From positions 36,547,375 to 36,611,374 of the forward strand of contig NC_080181.1 in NCBI RefSeq assembly GCF_950295315.1: 64,000 nt of DNA, in the 5' to 3' direction. This document shows positions 39,189 through 51,320 of this stretch, piece after piece; within the stretch, counting starts at the first letter, position 1, and the number at the start of each line of letters is the position of its first letter. A model generated the notes under the pieces. The model was not told the DNA's origin and did not search any database. It saw only the letters and a program-made list of their open reading frames with translations. Position numbers and translations under genes: made by a program. This stretch comes from Erinaceus europaeus (lineage: Eukaryota; Chordata; Mammalia; Eulipotyphla; Erinaceidae).

Positions 39189-39366
39189 TACAAAAAATAA
39201 AATCCTAGGTGCAATCAATTCAAACCACTTGCACCTGTGAGCGAAACTATAAACAACACACACCTAGGGGCAATCATGACAAACGACTTGCACCAGTGTG
39301 GGAATCAGAAAACAACACACTCCTGAGCACATTAAAGTGAAACGAATAGCACCAGTTTGTGAATCT
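39189..39366 (+). repeat. Cassette F-G-H only, copy B
   Basis: Counterpart of 26171 with the same loss of I and J. The loss therefore predates the 13-kb duplication. Confidence 0.83.
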
Positions 39367-39773
39367 ACAAAAAAAAAAAAAACCTTGGCGCAATCAAGAC
39401 AAACCACTTGCACCTGTGTGCGAATCAAAAAAAAAAAAAATGCTAGACGCAATCAAGACAAACCACTTGAACCTGTGTGTAAATCTACAAAAAAAAAAAC
39501 ATAGGCACAAGCAAGACAAACCACTTGCACCTGTGTGAAAATCTAAAAAAAAAAATCCTAGGCGCAATCAAGACAAACCACTTGCACCTGTGTGCGAATC
39601 TACAAAAAAAAATCTTAGGCGCAATCAAGACAAACCACTTGCACCTGTGTGGGAATCTACAAAAAAAAAACCTAGGCGCAATCAAGACAAACCACTTGAA
39701 CCTGTGTGAGAATCTAAAAAAAAAAAAAATCCTAGGCGCAATCAAGACAAACCACTTGCACCTGTGTGCGAAT

Positions 39774-40028
39774 CTACAAAAAATAAAATCCTAGGCGCAA
39801 TCAATTCAAACCACTTGCACCTGTGTGCGAAACTATAAACAACACACACCTGGGGTCAATCATGACAAACCACTTGCACCTGTGTGGGAATCTGAAAACA
39901 ACACACACCTGGGCACATTCAAGTGAAACCACTTGCAACTGTGTGCAAATCTATAAACAACACACACCTGGGCGGAATCTAGATCAACCAATTGCACCTG
40001 TGTGTGAATCTACAAAAAACAAAAACCT
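39774..40028 (+). repeat. Cassette F-J in copy B
   Basis: Counterpart of 26756 with the same GGCGGAATCTAGATC change. Confidence 0.88.
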
Positions 40029-41559
40029 ATGCGCAATCAAGACAAACCACGTGCACCTGTGTGCGAATCTACAACAAAAAAACCCAAGGCGTAATCAAGA
40101 GAAACCAATTGCACCTGTGTGATAATCTACAAACAACACAAACCATGGCGCAATTAAGACAAAACACTTGCACCTTTGTGCGAATCTAAAAAAAAAAAAA
40201 ACCTGAGCATAATCAAGACAAACCATTTGCATCTGCATGTGAATCTACAAAAAGAAACCATGGCGCAATCAAGACAAACCACTTGCCCCTGTGTGCGAAT
40301 CTCCAAAAAAAAAAAAAAAATAGGCGCAATCAAGACAAACCAATTGCACCTGTGTGAATCTACAAAAAAAAACTATACACAATCAAGACAAACCACGTGC
40401 ACCTGTGAGCGAATATTCAAAAAAAAATAGGCGCAATCAAGTGAAACCACTTGCACCTGTGTGCGAATCAAAAAAAAAACAAACAATCCTAGGCCCCATC
40501 AAGACAAACCAATTGCACCTGTGTGCGAATCGAGAAACAACACACACCTGGGCGCAATCAAGACAAACCACATGCACCTGTGTGCGATCTTCAAAAAAAA
40601 AACCTAGGCACAATCAAGACAAACCACTTGCACCTGTGTATGACTCTACAAAAAAAAACCTAGGCGCAATCAAGACAAACCACTTGCACCTGTGTGCGAA
40701 TCTTCAAAAAAAAATTATGCGTCATCAAGACAAACCACAGTCACCAGTGTGTGAATCTACAAAAAAAAAAACCTAGTCGCAATCAAGACAAACCACTTGC
40801 ACCTGTGTGCCAATCTCCAAAAAAAAAAAAAACTAAGCGCAATCAAGACAAACCACTTGCACCTGTGTGCGAATCTTCAAAATAAAAACATAGGCACAAT
40901 CAAGAAAAACTACTTGCACTAGTGTGCGAATCTACAACAAAAAAAACCAAGGCGTAATCAAGAGAAACCAATTTTACCTGTGTGCGAATCTACAAACAAC
41001 ACACACCTGGGCGCAATCAAGACAAACCACTTGTACCTGTGTGAATCTAAAAAAAAAAAAATCCTAGCCGCAATCAAGACAAACCACTTGCACCTGTGTA
41101 CAAATCTTCCAAAAAAAAAAAAACCTAGGGGCAATCAAGTCAAACCAATTGCACCTGTGTGCAAATATAAAAAAAAAAAAAAACCTAGGTGCAATCAAGA
41201 CAAACCACTTTCACCTGTGTGCGAATCTACAAAAAAAAAATCCTAGGCACAATCAAGAGAAACCACTTGCACCTGTGTATGACTCTACAAAAAAAACCTA
41301 GGCGCAATCAAGACAAACCACTTGCACCTGTGTGCGAATCTTCAAAAAAAAAAAACATAGGCACAATCAAGAAAAACCACTTGAACCTGTGTGCGAATCT
41401 ACAACAAAAAAAACCAAGGCGTAATCAAGAGAAACCAATTTCACCTGTGGGCGAATCTTCAAAAAAAAAAAAAAAAACATAGGCACAATCAAGAAAAACC
41501 ACTTGAACGTGTGTGCGAATCTACAAGAAAAAAAACCAAGGCGTAATCAAGAGAAACCA

Positions 41560-42480
41560 ATTTCTCCTGTGTGCGAATCTACAAACAACACACACCTGGG
41601 CACAATCAAAACAAACCACTTGCACCTGTGTGCGAATCTAAAAAAAAAAAAAAACCAAGGCGCAATCAAGACAAAACACTTGCACCTGTGTGCAAATCTA
41701 AAAAAAAAAAAACACCAAGGCGCAATCAAGACAAAATACTTTCACCTGTGTGCGAATATACAAAAAAAAATCCTAGGCACAATCCAGACAAATCACTTGC
41801 ACCTGTTTTTGAATCTAGAAAAAAAATCAGGGCGCAATCAAGACATACCACTTGAACCTGTGTGCGAATCTACAAAAAATAAAATCCTAGGCGCAATCAA
41901 TTCAAACCACTTGCACCTGTGTGCGAAACTATAAACAACACACACCTAGGGGAAATCATGACAAACGACTTGCACCAGTGTGGAAATCTGAAAACAACAC
42001 ACACCTGGGCACATTCAAGTGAAACCACTTGCAACTGTGTGCAATTCTAAAAACAACACACACCTGTGCAGAATCAAGATCAACCAATTGCACCTGAGTG
42101 TGAATCTACAAAAAACAAAAATCTAGGCGCAATGAAGACAAACCTCAGGCACCTGTGTGCGAATCTCCAAAAAAAAAAAAAAACTAGGTGCAATCAAGAC
42201 AAACCACGTACACCTGTGTGCGAATCTAAAAAAAAAAAACAATTAGGCGACAACAAGACAAACCAATTGTACCTGTGTGCGAATCTAGAAACAACAAACA
42301 CCTGGGCGCAATCAAGACAAACCCCATGCACTTGTGTGCGAATCTTAAAAAAAAAAAAATTCTAGGGGCAATCAAGAAAAACCAAGTACACCTGTGTGTG
42401 AATCTACAAAAAAAAACATAGGCACAAGCAAGACAAAACACTTGCACCTGTGTGAGAATCTAAAAAAAAATCCTAGGCGC
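41560..42480 (+). repeat. Unit Q, copy 6 (truncated)
   Basis: Counterpart of the start of Q copy 3. It stops after the first cassette and a few monomers, at the right edge of copy B, so only about half of Q is left. Confidence 0.83.
41871..42123 (+). repeat. Cassette F-J, Q copy 6
   Basis: Counterpart of 28855. I reads CACCTGTGCAGAATC instead of CATGGGCGGAATC. No second cassette follows, because copy B ends here. Confidence 0.87.
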
Positions 42481-45400
42481 AATCAAGAGAAACCACTTGC
42501 ATATGTGTGCGAATTTAAAAAAAACAATTCTAGGCGCCATCAAGACAAACCAATTGCACCTGTGTGCGAATCGAGAAACAACACACACCTGGGCGCAAAC
42601 AAGACAAATCACATGCACCTGTGTGCGAATCTTCAAAAAAAAAAAAAAACCTATGCACAATCAAGACAAACCACTTGCACCTGTTTGTGAATCTACAAAA
42701 AAAAACCTAGGCGCAATCAAGACAAACCACTTGCACCTGAGTGCAAATATTCAAAAAAAAATTATGCGTAATCAAGACAAACCACTGCCACCTGTGTGTG
42801 AATCTACAAAAAAAAAACCTAGGCGCAATCAAGACAAACCACTTGCACCTGTGTGCGAAGCTTCAAAAAAAATATGCACAATCAAGACAAACCACTTGAA
42901 CCTGTGCGCGAATCTACAACAAAAAAACCAAGGGGTAATCAAGAGAAACCAATTTCACCTGTGTGCGAATCTACAAACAACACACACCTGGGCGCAATCA
43001 AGACAAACCACTTGCACCTGTGTGCGAATCTAAAAAAAAAAAAATCCTAGGCGCAATCAAGACAAACCACTTGCACCTGTGTACAAATCTTCCAAAAAAA
43101 AAAAAAAAAGAAACCTAGGGGCAATCAATACAAACCACTTGCACCTGTGTGAAAATCTAAAAAAAAAAACGTAGGCGCAATCAAGACAAACCACTTTCAC
43201 CTGTGTGCGAATCTACAAAAAAAAAATCCTAGGCACAATCAAGACAAACCACTTGCACCTTTGTATGAATCTACAAAAAAAAAACCTAGGCGTAATCAAG
43301 ACAATCGACTTGCACCTGTGTGCGAATCTACAAAAAATAAAATCCTAGGCGCAATCAATTCAAACCACTTGCACCTGTGTGCGAAACTATAAACAACACA
43401 CACCTAGGGGCAATCATGACAAACGACTTGCAACTGGGTGGGAATCTGAAAACAACACACACCTGGGCACATTCAGGTGAAACCACTTGCAACTGTGTGC
43501 AAATCTAAAAACAACACACACCTAGGACGAATCAAGATCAACCAATTGCAACTGTGTGTGAATCTACAAAAAACAAAAACCTAGGCGCAATCAAGACAAA
43601 CCACTTGCACCTGTGTGCGAAGCTTCCAAAAAAAATAGGCACAATCAAGACAAACCACTTGCACCTGTTTGCGAATCTAAAAAAAAATGCTAGGCGCAAT
43701 AAAGACAAACCACTTGCACTTGTGTGTGAATCTACAAAAAAACCTAGGCGCAATCAAGACAAACTACTTGCACCTGTGTGCGAATCTTCAAAAAAAAAAA
43801 CCTATGCATAATCAAGACAAACCACTTGCACCTGTGTGTGAATCTACAAAAAAAAAAAAACCTAGGCACAATGAAGACAAACCACTTGCACCTGTGTGCG
43901 AATCGAGAAAAAAAAAAAAAACCTAGGCGCAATCAAGACAAACCACTTCCACCTGTGTGGGAATCGAAAAAAAAATCCTAGGCACAATCAAGACAAACCA
44001 CTTGCACCTGTGTGCGAATCTTCAAAAAAAAAAAAAACCTAGGCGCAATCAAGACAAACCACCTGCACCTGTGTGCGAATCTTCAAAAAATAAAAACCAA
44101 AGCGCATCAAGACAAACCAGTTGCACCTGTGTGCGAATCTAAAAAAAAAAAAAAACACCTACGCGCAATCAAGACAAACCACTTGCAGCTGTCTTAGAAT
44201 CTAAAAAAAAAATCCTAGGAGCAATCAGGACAATAGACTTGCACCTGTGTGCGAATCTACAGAAAAAAAACATACGCACAATCAAGACAAACCACTTGCA
44301 CCTGTATGCGAATCTACAACAAACAAAACCCAGGCTTAATCAAGAGAAAACAATTGCACCTGTGTGCGAATCTACAAACAACACACACCATGGCGCAATC
44401 AAGACAAACCACTTGCACCTGTGTGCGAATCTAAAAAAAAAAAAAAATCCTAGGCGCAATCAAGACAATCCACTTGCACCTGTGTACAAATCTTAAAAAA
44501 AAAAAAACCAAGGCACAATCAAGATAAACCACTTGAACCTGAGTGCGATTCTAAAAAAAAAAAAAACAAAAACCTAGGCGCAATCAAGACAAACCACTTG
44601 CACCTGTGTGCGAATCTCCAAAAAAAAAAAAAAAAAAAAAAACTAGGCGCAATCAAGACAAACCACTTGCACCTGTGTGAGAATCTTAAAAAAAAAAAAA
44701 TCCTAGGCGCAATCAAGACAAACCAATTGCACCTGTGTGCGAATCTACAAAAAAAAAAAACATAGGCAAAATCAAGACAAGCTACTTGCACCTGTGTGCG
44801 ATTCTACAACAAAAAAAAAACCTAGGCACTATCAAGACAAACCACTTGCACCTGTGTGAGAATCTAAAAAAAAAATCCTAGGCGCAATCAATACTAACCA
44901 CTTGCACTGGAGTGCAAATCTCCAAAAAAAAAAAAAAAATCTAGGAGCAATCAATACAAACAACTTGCACCTGTGCGAAACTAAGAAAAAAAAAAACCAC
45001 TTAAACCTGTGTGTGAATATACAAAAAAAAACCTAGGCGCAATCAAGACAAACCACTTGCACCTGTGTGCGAATCTTCAAAAAAAAAAAAAACCGAGGCG
45101 CAATCAACACAAACCACTTGCCCCTATGTGCGAATCTAAAAAAAAAAAAAATGCTAGGCGAAATCAAGACAAAACTCTTGCACCTGTGTGCAAATCTTCA
45201 AAAAAAAAATACCAAGGCACAATCAAGTCAAACCACTTGCACCTGTGTGCGAATCTTCAAAAAAAAAAAAATGGCGCAATCAAGACAAACCACTTGCACC
45301 TGTGTGCGAATCTTCAAAAAAAAAAAAAGAGGCACAATCAAGACAAACCACTTACACCTCTTTCCGAATCTACAACAAAAAAAACCAAGGCTTAATCAAG

Positions 45401-48400
45401 AGAAACCAATTGCACCTGTGTGCGAATCTACAAACAACAAACACCGGGGCGCAATCAAGACAAACCACTGGCACCTGTGTGAGAATCTAAAAAAATATAA
45501 ATCCAAGGCGCAATCAAGACAAACCAATTGTGCGAATCAAAAAAAAAAAAAATGCTACGCGAAATCAAGACAAAACACTTGCACCTGTGTGCAAATCTTC
45601 AAAAAAAAACAAGGCACAATCAAGTCAAACCACTTTCACCTGTGTGCTAATCTTCAAAAAAAAAATTGGCGCAATCAAGACAAACCACTTGCATCTGTGT
45701 GCTAATCTAAAAAAAAAAACAATCCTAGCCGCCATGAAGACAAACCACTTGCACCTGTGTGCGAATCTAGAAACAACACACACCTGGGCGTAATCAAGAC
45801 AAACCACTTGCACCTCTGTGTGAATCTACAAAAAAAAACCTAGGCGCAATCAATAGAAACCACTTGAACCTGTGTGCGAATCTCCAAAAAAAAAAACAAG
45901 CCGCAATCAAGACAAACCACTTGCACCTATGTAAAAATCTTAAAAAAAAAAAAAAAAACTAGGCGAAATCAAGACAAACCACTAGCACCTGTGTGCTAAT
46001 ATTCAAAAAAAACCAAGGCACAATCAAGACAAACCACTTAAACCTGTGTGTGAATATACAAAAAAAAATCCTAGGCGCAATCAAGACAAACCACTTGCAC
46101 CTGTGTGCGAATCTTCAAAAAAAAATTATGCGTAATCAAGAAAAACCACTGCCACCTGTGTGTGAATCTACAAAAAAAAAACCTAGGCGCAATCAAGACA
46201 AACCACTTGCACCTGTTTGTGAATCTACAAAAAAAAACCTAGGCGCAATCAAGACAAACCACTTGCACTTGTGTGCGAATCTTCAAAAAAAAAAAAAAAA
46301 CCTATGCGTAATCAAAACAAAACACTTGCACCTGTGTGTGAATCTACAAAAAAAAAACCTAGGCACAATCAAGACAAACCACTTGCACCTGTGTGCGAAT
46401 CTCCAAAAAAAAAAAAAAAAAAACTAGGCGTAATCAAGACAAACCACTTGCACCTGTGTGCGAATATTCAATAAAAAAAAAAACATAGGCACAATCAAGA
46501 AAAACAACTAGCACCTGTGTGCGAATCTACAACAAAAAAAACCAAGGCGTAATCAAGAGAAACCAATTGCACCTGTGTGCAAATCTACAAACAACACACA
46601 CCTGGGCGCAATCAAGACAAACCACTAGCACCTGTGTGCGAATCTTCAAAAAAAAAAACCTAGGCGCAGTCAAGGCAAACCACTTGCACCTGTGTGTGAA
46701 TCTACAAAAAAAAAAATCCTAGGCGCAATCAAGACAAACCACTTGCACCTGTGTGCAAATCTTCAAAAAAAAAAAAAAAACCAAGGCACAATCAAGTCAA
46801 ACCACTTGCACCTGTGTGCGAATCTAAAAAAGAAAAAAAAAAGCCTAGGCGCAATCAAGACAAACCACTTGCACCTGTGTGCGAATCTTCAAAAAAAAAA
46901 AAAAAACTAGGCGCAATCAACACAAACCACTTGCCTCTGTGTGCTATTAAAAAAAAATTGCTAGGCGCAATCAAGACAATACACTTGCACCTGTGTGCGA
47001 ATTGAAAAAAAAATCCTAGGCGCAATCAAGACAAAACACTTGCAACTATGTGCAAATCTTCAAAAAAAAAAAAAAAACCAAGGCACAATCAAGTCAAACC
47101 ACTTGCACCAGTGTGCGAATCTAAAAAAAAAAAAGCCGAAGGCACAATCAAGACAAACCACTTGCACCTGTGTGCGAATCATAAAAAAAAAAAAAAACCT
47201 ATGCATAATCAAGACAAACCACTTGCACCTGTGTGTGAATCTACAAAAAAAATAGGCGTAATCAAGACAAACCACTTGCACCAGTGTGCGAATCTTCAAA
47301 AAAAAACATAGGCACAATCAAGACAAACCACTTGCACCTGTGTGCGAATCTACAACAAAAAAAACCAAGGCGTAATCAAGAGAAACCAATTGTACCTGTG
47401 TGCGAATCTACAATCAACACACACCTGGGAGCATCAAGACAAACCACTTGCACCTGTGTACAAATATAAAAAATAAAACCTAGGCGCAATCAAGACAAAC
47501 CACTTGCACCTGTGTGAGAATCTAAAAAAAAAAAAAATCCTAGGCGCAATCAAGATAAACCACTTGCACCTGTGTACAAATCTTCAAAAAAAAAAAAACC
47601 AAGGCGCAATCAAGACAAACCACTTGCACCTGTGTGCGAATCTACAACAAAAAAAACCAAGGCGTAATCAAGAGAAACCAATTGCACCTGTGTGCGAATC
47701 TAAAACAATCCTAGGCGCCATCAAGACAAACCACTTGCACCTGTGTGCGAATCTACAAAAAAAAAAAAAAAAAAAAAACACATAGGCACAATCAAGACAA
47801 ACCACTTGAACCTGTGTTCGAATCTACAACAAAAAAAAAACCAAGGCGTAATCAAGAGAAACCAATGCACCTGTGTGCGGTTCTACAAACTACCCACACC
47901 TGGGCGCAATCAAGACAAACCACTTGCACCTTTGTGCGAATCAAAAAAAAAAAATCCTAGGCGCAATCAAGACAAAACACTTGCACCTATGTGCGAATCT
48001 TCAAAAAAAAAAAAAACCAAGGCGCAATCAAGTCAAACCTATTGCACCTGTGTGCTAATCTAAAAAAAATAAGCCTAGGAGCAATCAAGATAAACCAATT
48101 GCACCTGTGTGAGAATCTAAAAATAAAATCCTAGGCGCAATCACGACAAACCACTTGCACCTGTGTGGGAATCTACACAAAAAAAAAAAACATAGGCACA
48201 ATCAAGACAAACCACTTGCACCTGTGTGCGAATCTACAACAAAAAAAACCAAGGCATAATCAAGAGAAACCAATTGCACTTGTGTGCGAATCTACAATCA
48301 ACACATACCTGTGCGCAATCAAGACAAACCACTTGCACTTGTGTGAGAATCTAAAAAAAAAAAAACCTAGACGCAATCAAGTCAAACCACTTGCACGTGT

Positions 48401-49200
48401 GTGAGAATCTAAAAAAAAAAAATCCTAGGCACAATGAAGACAAACCACTTGCACCTGTGTGCGAATCTACAAAAAAAAAAAACATAGGCACAATCAAGAC
48501 AAACCACTTGCACCTATGTGCGAATCTACAACAGAAAAAACCAAGGCGTAATCAAGAGAAACCAATTGCACCTGTGTGCGAATCTACAAACAGCACACAC
48601 CTGGGCTCAATCAAGACAAAACACGTGCACCTGTGTGCGAATCTAAAAAAAAAAATACCTGGGCGCAATCAAGACAAACCACTTGCACCTGTGTGCGAAT
48701 CTTCAAAAAAAAAAAAAAACAGGCACAATCAAGAAAAACCACTTGCACGTGTGCGAAACTACAACAAAAAAAACCAAGGCGTAATCAAGAGAAACCAATT
48801 GCACATGTGTGCGAATCTACAAACACACACCTGGGCACAATCAAGACAAACCACTTGCACCTGTGTGCGAATCTAAAAAAAAAAACCTAGGCACAATCAA
48901 GACAAACCACTTGCACCTGCGTGAGAATCTAAGAAAAAAAAAAATCCTGGGCGCAATCTAGACAAACCACTGGCACCTGTGTACAAATCTTCAAAAAAAA
49001 AAAAAAAACAAGGCGCAATCAAGACAAACCACTTGCACCTGTGTGCGAATCTACAAAAAAAAAAACAGGCACAATCAAGACAAACCACTTGGACCTGTGT
49101 GCGTATCTACAACAAAAAAAATCAAGGCGTAATCAAGAGAAACCAATTGCACCTGTGTGCGAATCTACAAACAACACACACCTGGGCTCAATCAAGACAA
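42480..49200 (+). repeat. Diverged satellite domain without large duplicates
   Basis: Monomers are of the same family, but I find no kb-scale repeat of this stretch elsewhere in the window. It has more irregular monomers: a core lacking its first half at about 44985-45010, a core missing CACCTG near 45528, and linkers with interrupted A-runs. One cassette lies at 43329-43582. D-B-C trimers persist, for example near 47305-47430 and 48480-48605. Confidence 0.75.
43329..43582 (+). repeat. Cassette F-J in the diverged domain
   Basis: Complete. The H core has CACATTCAGGTG, and I reads CCTAGGACGAATC. Confidence 0.86.
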
Positions 49201-49280
49201 ACCACTTGCACCTGTGTGAGAATCTAAAAAAAAAAATCCTAGGCGCAATCAAGACAAACCACTTGAACCTGTGTGCGAAT

Positions 49281-49533
49281 CTACAAAAAATAAAATCCTA
49301 GGCGCAATCAATTCAAACCACTTGCACCTGTGTGCGAAACTATAAACAACACACAATTGGGGTCAATCATGACATACCACTTGCACCTGTGTGGGAATCT
49401 GAAAACAACACACACCTGGGCACATTCAAGTGAAACCAATTGCAACTGTGTGCAAATCTAAAAACAACACACACCTGGGCCGAATCAAGATCAACCAATT
49501 GCACCTGTGTGTGAATCTACAAAAAACAAAAAC
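49281..49533 (+). repeat. Cassette F-J, R copy 1
   Basis: Complete. G has ACACACAATTGGGG, and I reads GGGCCGAATC. Confidence 0.87.
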
Positions 49534-49867
49534 CTAGGCGCAATAAAGACAAACCATTTGCACCTGTGTGCGAAGCTTCAAAAAAAAAATAGGCACAATC
49601 AAGACAAACCACTTGCAACTGTGGGCAAATCTACAAGAAAAAAAAAACCAAGGCATAATCAAGAGAAACCAATTTCATCTGTGTGCGAATCTACAAACAA
49701 AACACACCTGGGCGGAATCAAGACAAACAACTTGCACCTGTGTGCGAATCTTCAAAAAAAAAAAAAAAACCTAGGTGCAATCAAGACAAACCACTTGCAC
49801 CTGTGTGCGAATCTTCAAAAAAAAAAAAAACCTAGGTGCAATCAAGACAAACCACTTGCACCTGTGT

Positions 49868-50215
49868 GCGAATCTACAAAAAAAAACATAGGCACAATCA
49901 AGACAAACCACTTGCACCTGTGTGCGAATTTACAACAAAAAAAATCTAGGCGTAATCAAGAGAAACCAATTGCACATGTGTGCGAATCTACAAACAACAC
50001 ACACCTGGGCTCAATCAAGACAAACCACTTGCACCTGTGTGCGAATCTACAAAAAAAAAACATAGGCACAATCAAGACAAACCACTTGCACCTGTGTGCG
50101 AATTTACAACAAAAAAAATCTAGGCGTAATCAAGAGAAACCAATTGCACATGTGTGCGAATCTACAAACAACACACACCTGGGCTCAATCGAGACAAACC
50201 ACTTGCACGTGTGTG
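49868..50215 (+). repeat. Local three-monomer duplication, period 174
   Basis: CATAGG at 49887 recurs at 50061. Both copies share the unusual GCGAATTTACAAC, AATCTAGGCGTAATC and TTGCACATGTG variants. The second copy has GAGACA and CACGTG changes at its right end. Confidence 0.88.
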
Positions 50216-50289
50216 CGAATCTAAAAAAAAAAATCTGGGCGCAATCAAGACAAACCACTTGCACCTGTGTGAGAATCTAAAAAAAAAAA

Positions 50290-51320
50290 TCCTAGGCGCA
50301 ATCAAGACAAACCACTTGAACCTGTGCTCGAATCTCCAAAAAATAAAATCCTAGGCGCAATCAATTCAAACAACTTGCACCTGTGTGCGAAACTATAAAC
50401 AACACACACCTGGGGGCAATCATGACAAACCACTTGCACCTGTGTGGGAATCTGAAAACAACACACACCTGGGTACATCAAGTGAAACCACTTGCAACTG
50501 TGTGCATATCTAAAAACAACACACACCTGTGCAGAATCAAGATCAACCAATTGCACCTGTGTGTGAATCTACAAAAAACAAAAACCTAGGCGCAATCAAG
50601 ACAAACCATTTGCACCTGTTTGCGAAGCTTCAAAAAAAAATAGGCACAATCAAGACAAACCACTTGCAACTGTGTGCAAATCTAGAAGAAAAAAAAAAAC
50701 CAAGGCATAATCAAGAGAAACCAATTTCACCTGTGTGCGAATCTACAAACAAAACACACCTGGGCGCAATCAAGACAAACAACTTGCACCTGTGTGCGAA
50801 TCTTCAAAAAAAAAAAAAAACCTAGGCGAAATCAAGACAAACGACTTGCACCTGTGTGCGAATCTTCAAAAAAAAAAAAAAAACTAGGCGCTATCAAGAC
50901 AAACCACTTACACCTGTGTGCGAATCTAAAGAATAAAAAACAATCCTAGGCGCCATCAAGACAAACCAATTGCACCTGTGTGCGAATCTAGAAACAACAC
51001 ACACCTGGGTGCAATCAACACAAACCACTTGCACCTGTGTGCTAATATTCAAAATAAAAACCTAGGCACAATCAAGACAAACCACTTGCACCTGTGTGTG
51101 AATCTACAAAAAAAAACCTAGGTGCAATCAAGAGAAACCACTTGCACCTCTGCGCGAATCTTCAAAAAAAAAAAAACCTATGCGTAATCAAGACAAACCA
51201 CTTGCACCGGTGTGCGAATCTTCAAAAAAAAGCATAGGCACAATCAAGACAAACAACTTGCACCTGTTTGCAAATCTACAACAAAAAAAACAAGGCATAA
51301 TGAAGAGAAACCAATTGCAC
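50290..51320 (+). repeat. Unit R, copy 2
   Basis: Same order as R copy 1: cassette, GAAGCTTC monomer near 50625, AGAAGAAAAAAAAAACC, then the AACAAAACACACC linker. It then continues through the TAAAGAATAAAAAACAATCC monomer near 50930. Confidence 0.8.
50334..50588 (+). repeat. Cassette F-J, R copy 2
   Basis: Complete. H has lost one T (GGGTACATCAAGTG), and I reads CCTGTGCAGAATC. Confidence 0.87.

Larger units (their letters stand above)
31450..42480 (+). repeat. ~13-kb higher-order unit, copy B (right-truncated)
   Basis: It begins at the TCCTAGGTGCAATC monomer (31481, matching 18311) and follows copy A monomer by monomer. It diverges at about 42480, where copy A (about 29530) has a D- or E-type run and this copy switches to the CATATGTGTGCGAATTT monomer. 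Relative to A it has lost cassette monomers G and H at about 32260, lost four monomers near 33 kb, gained about three near 35.8 kb and lost one near 42.18 kb. Confidence 0.87.
49200..50290 (+). repeat. Unit R, copy 1
   Basis: It is anchored by a cassette (49281-49533), then a GAAGCTTC linker, a B-like linker with ACAAGAAAAAAAAAACC and a C-like linker AACAAAACACACCTGGGCG. It contains the 174-bp local duplication at 49868-50215. Confidence 0.8.
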
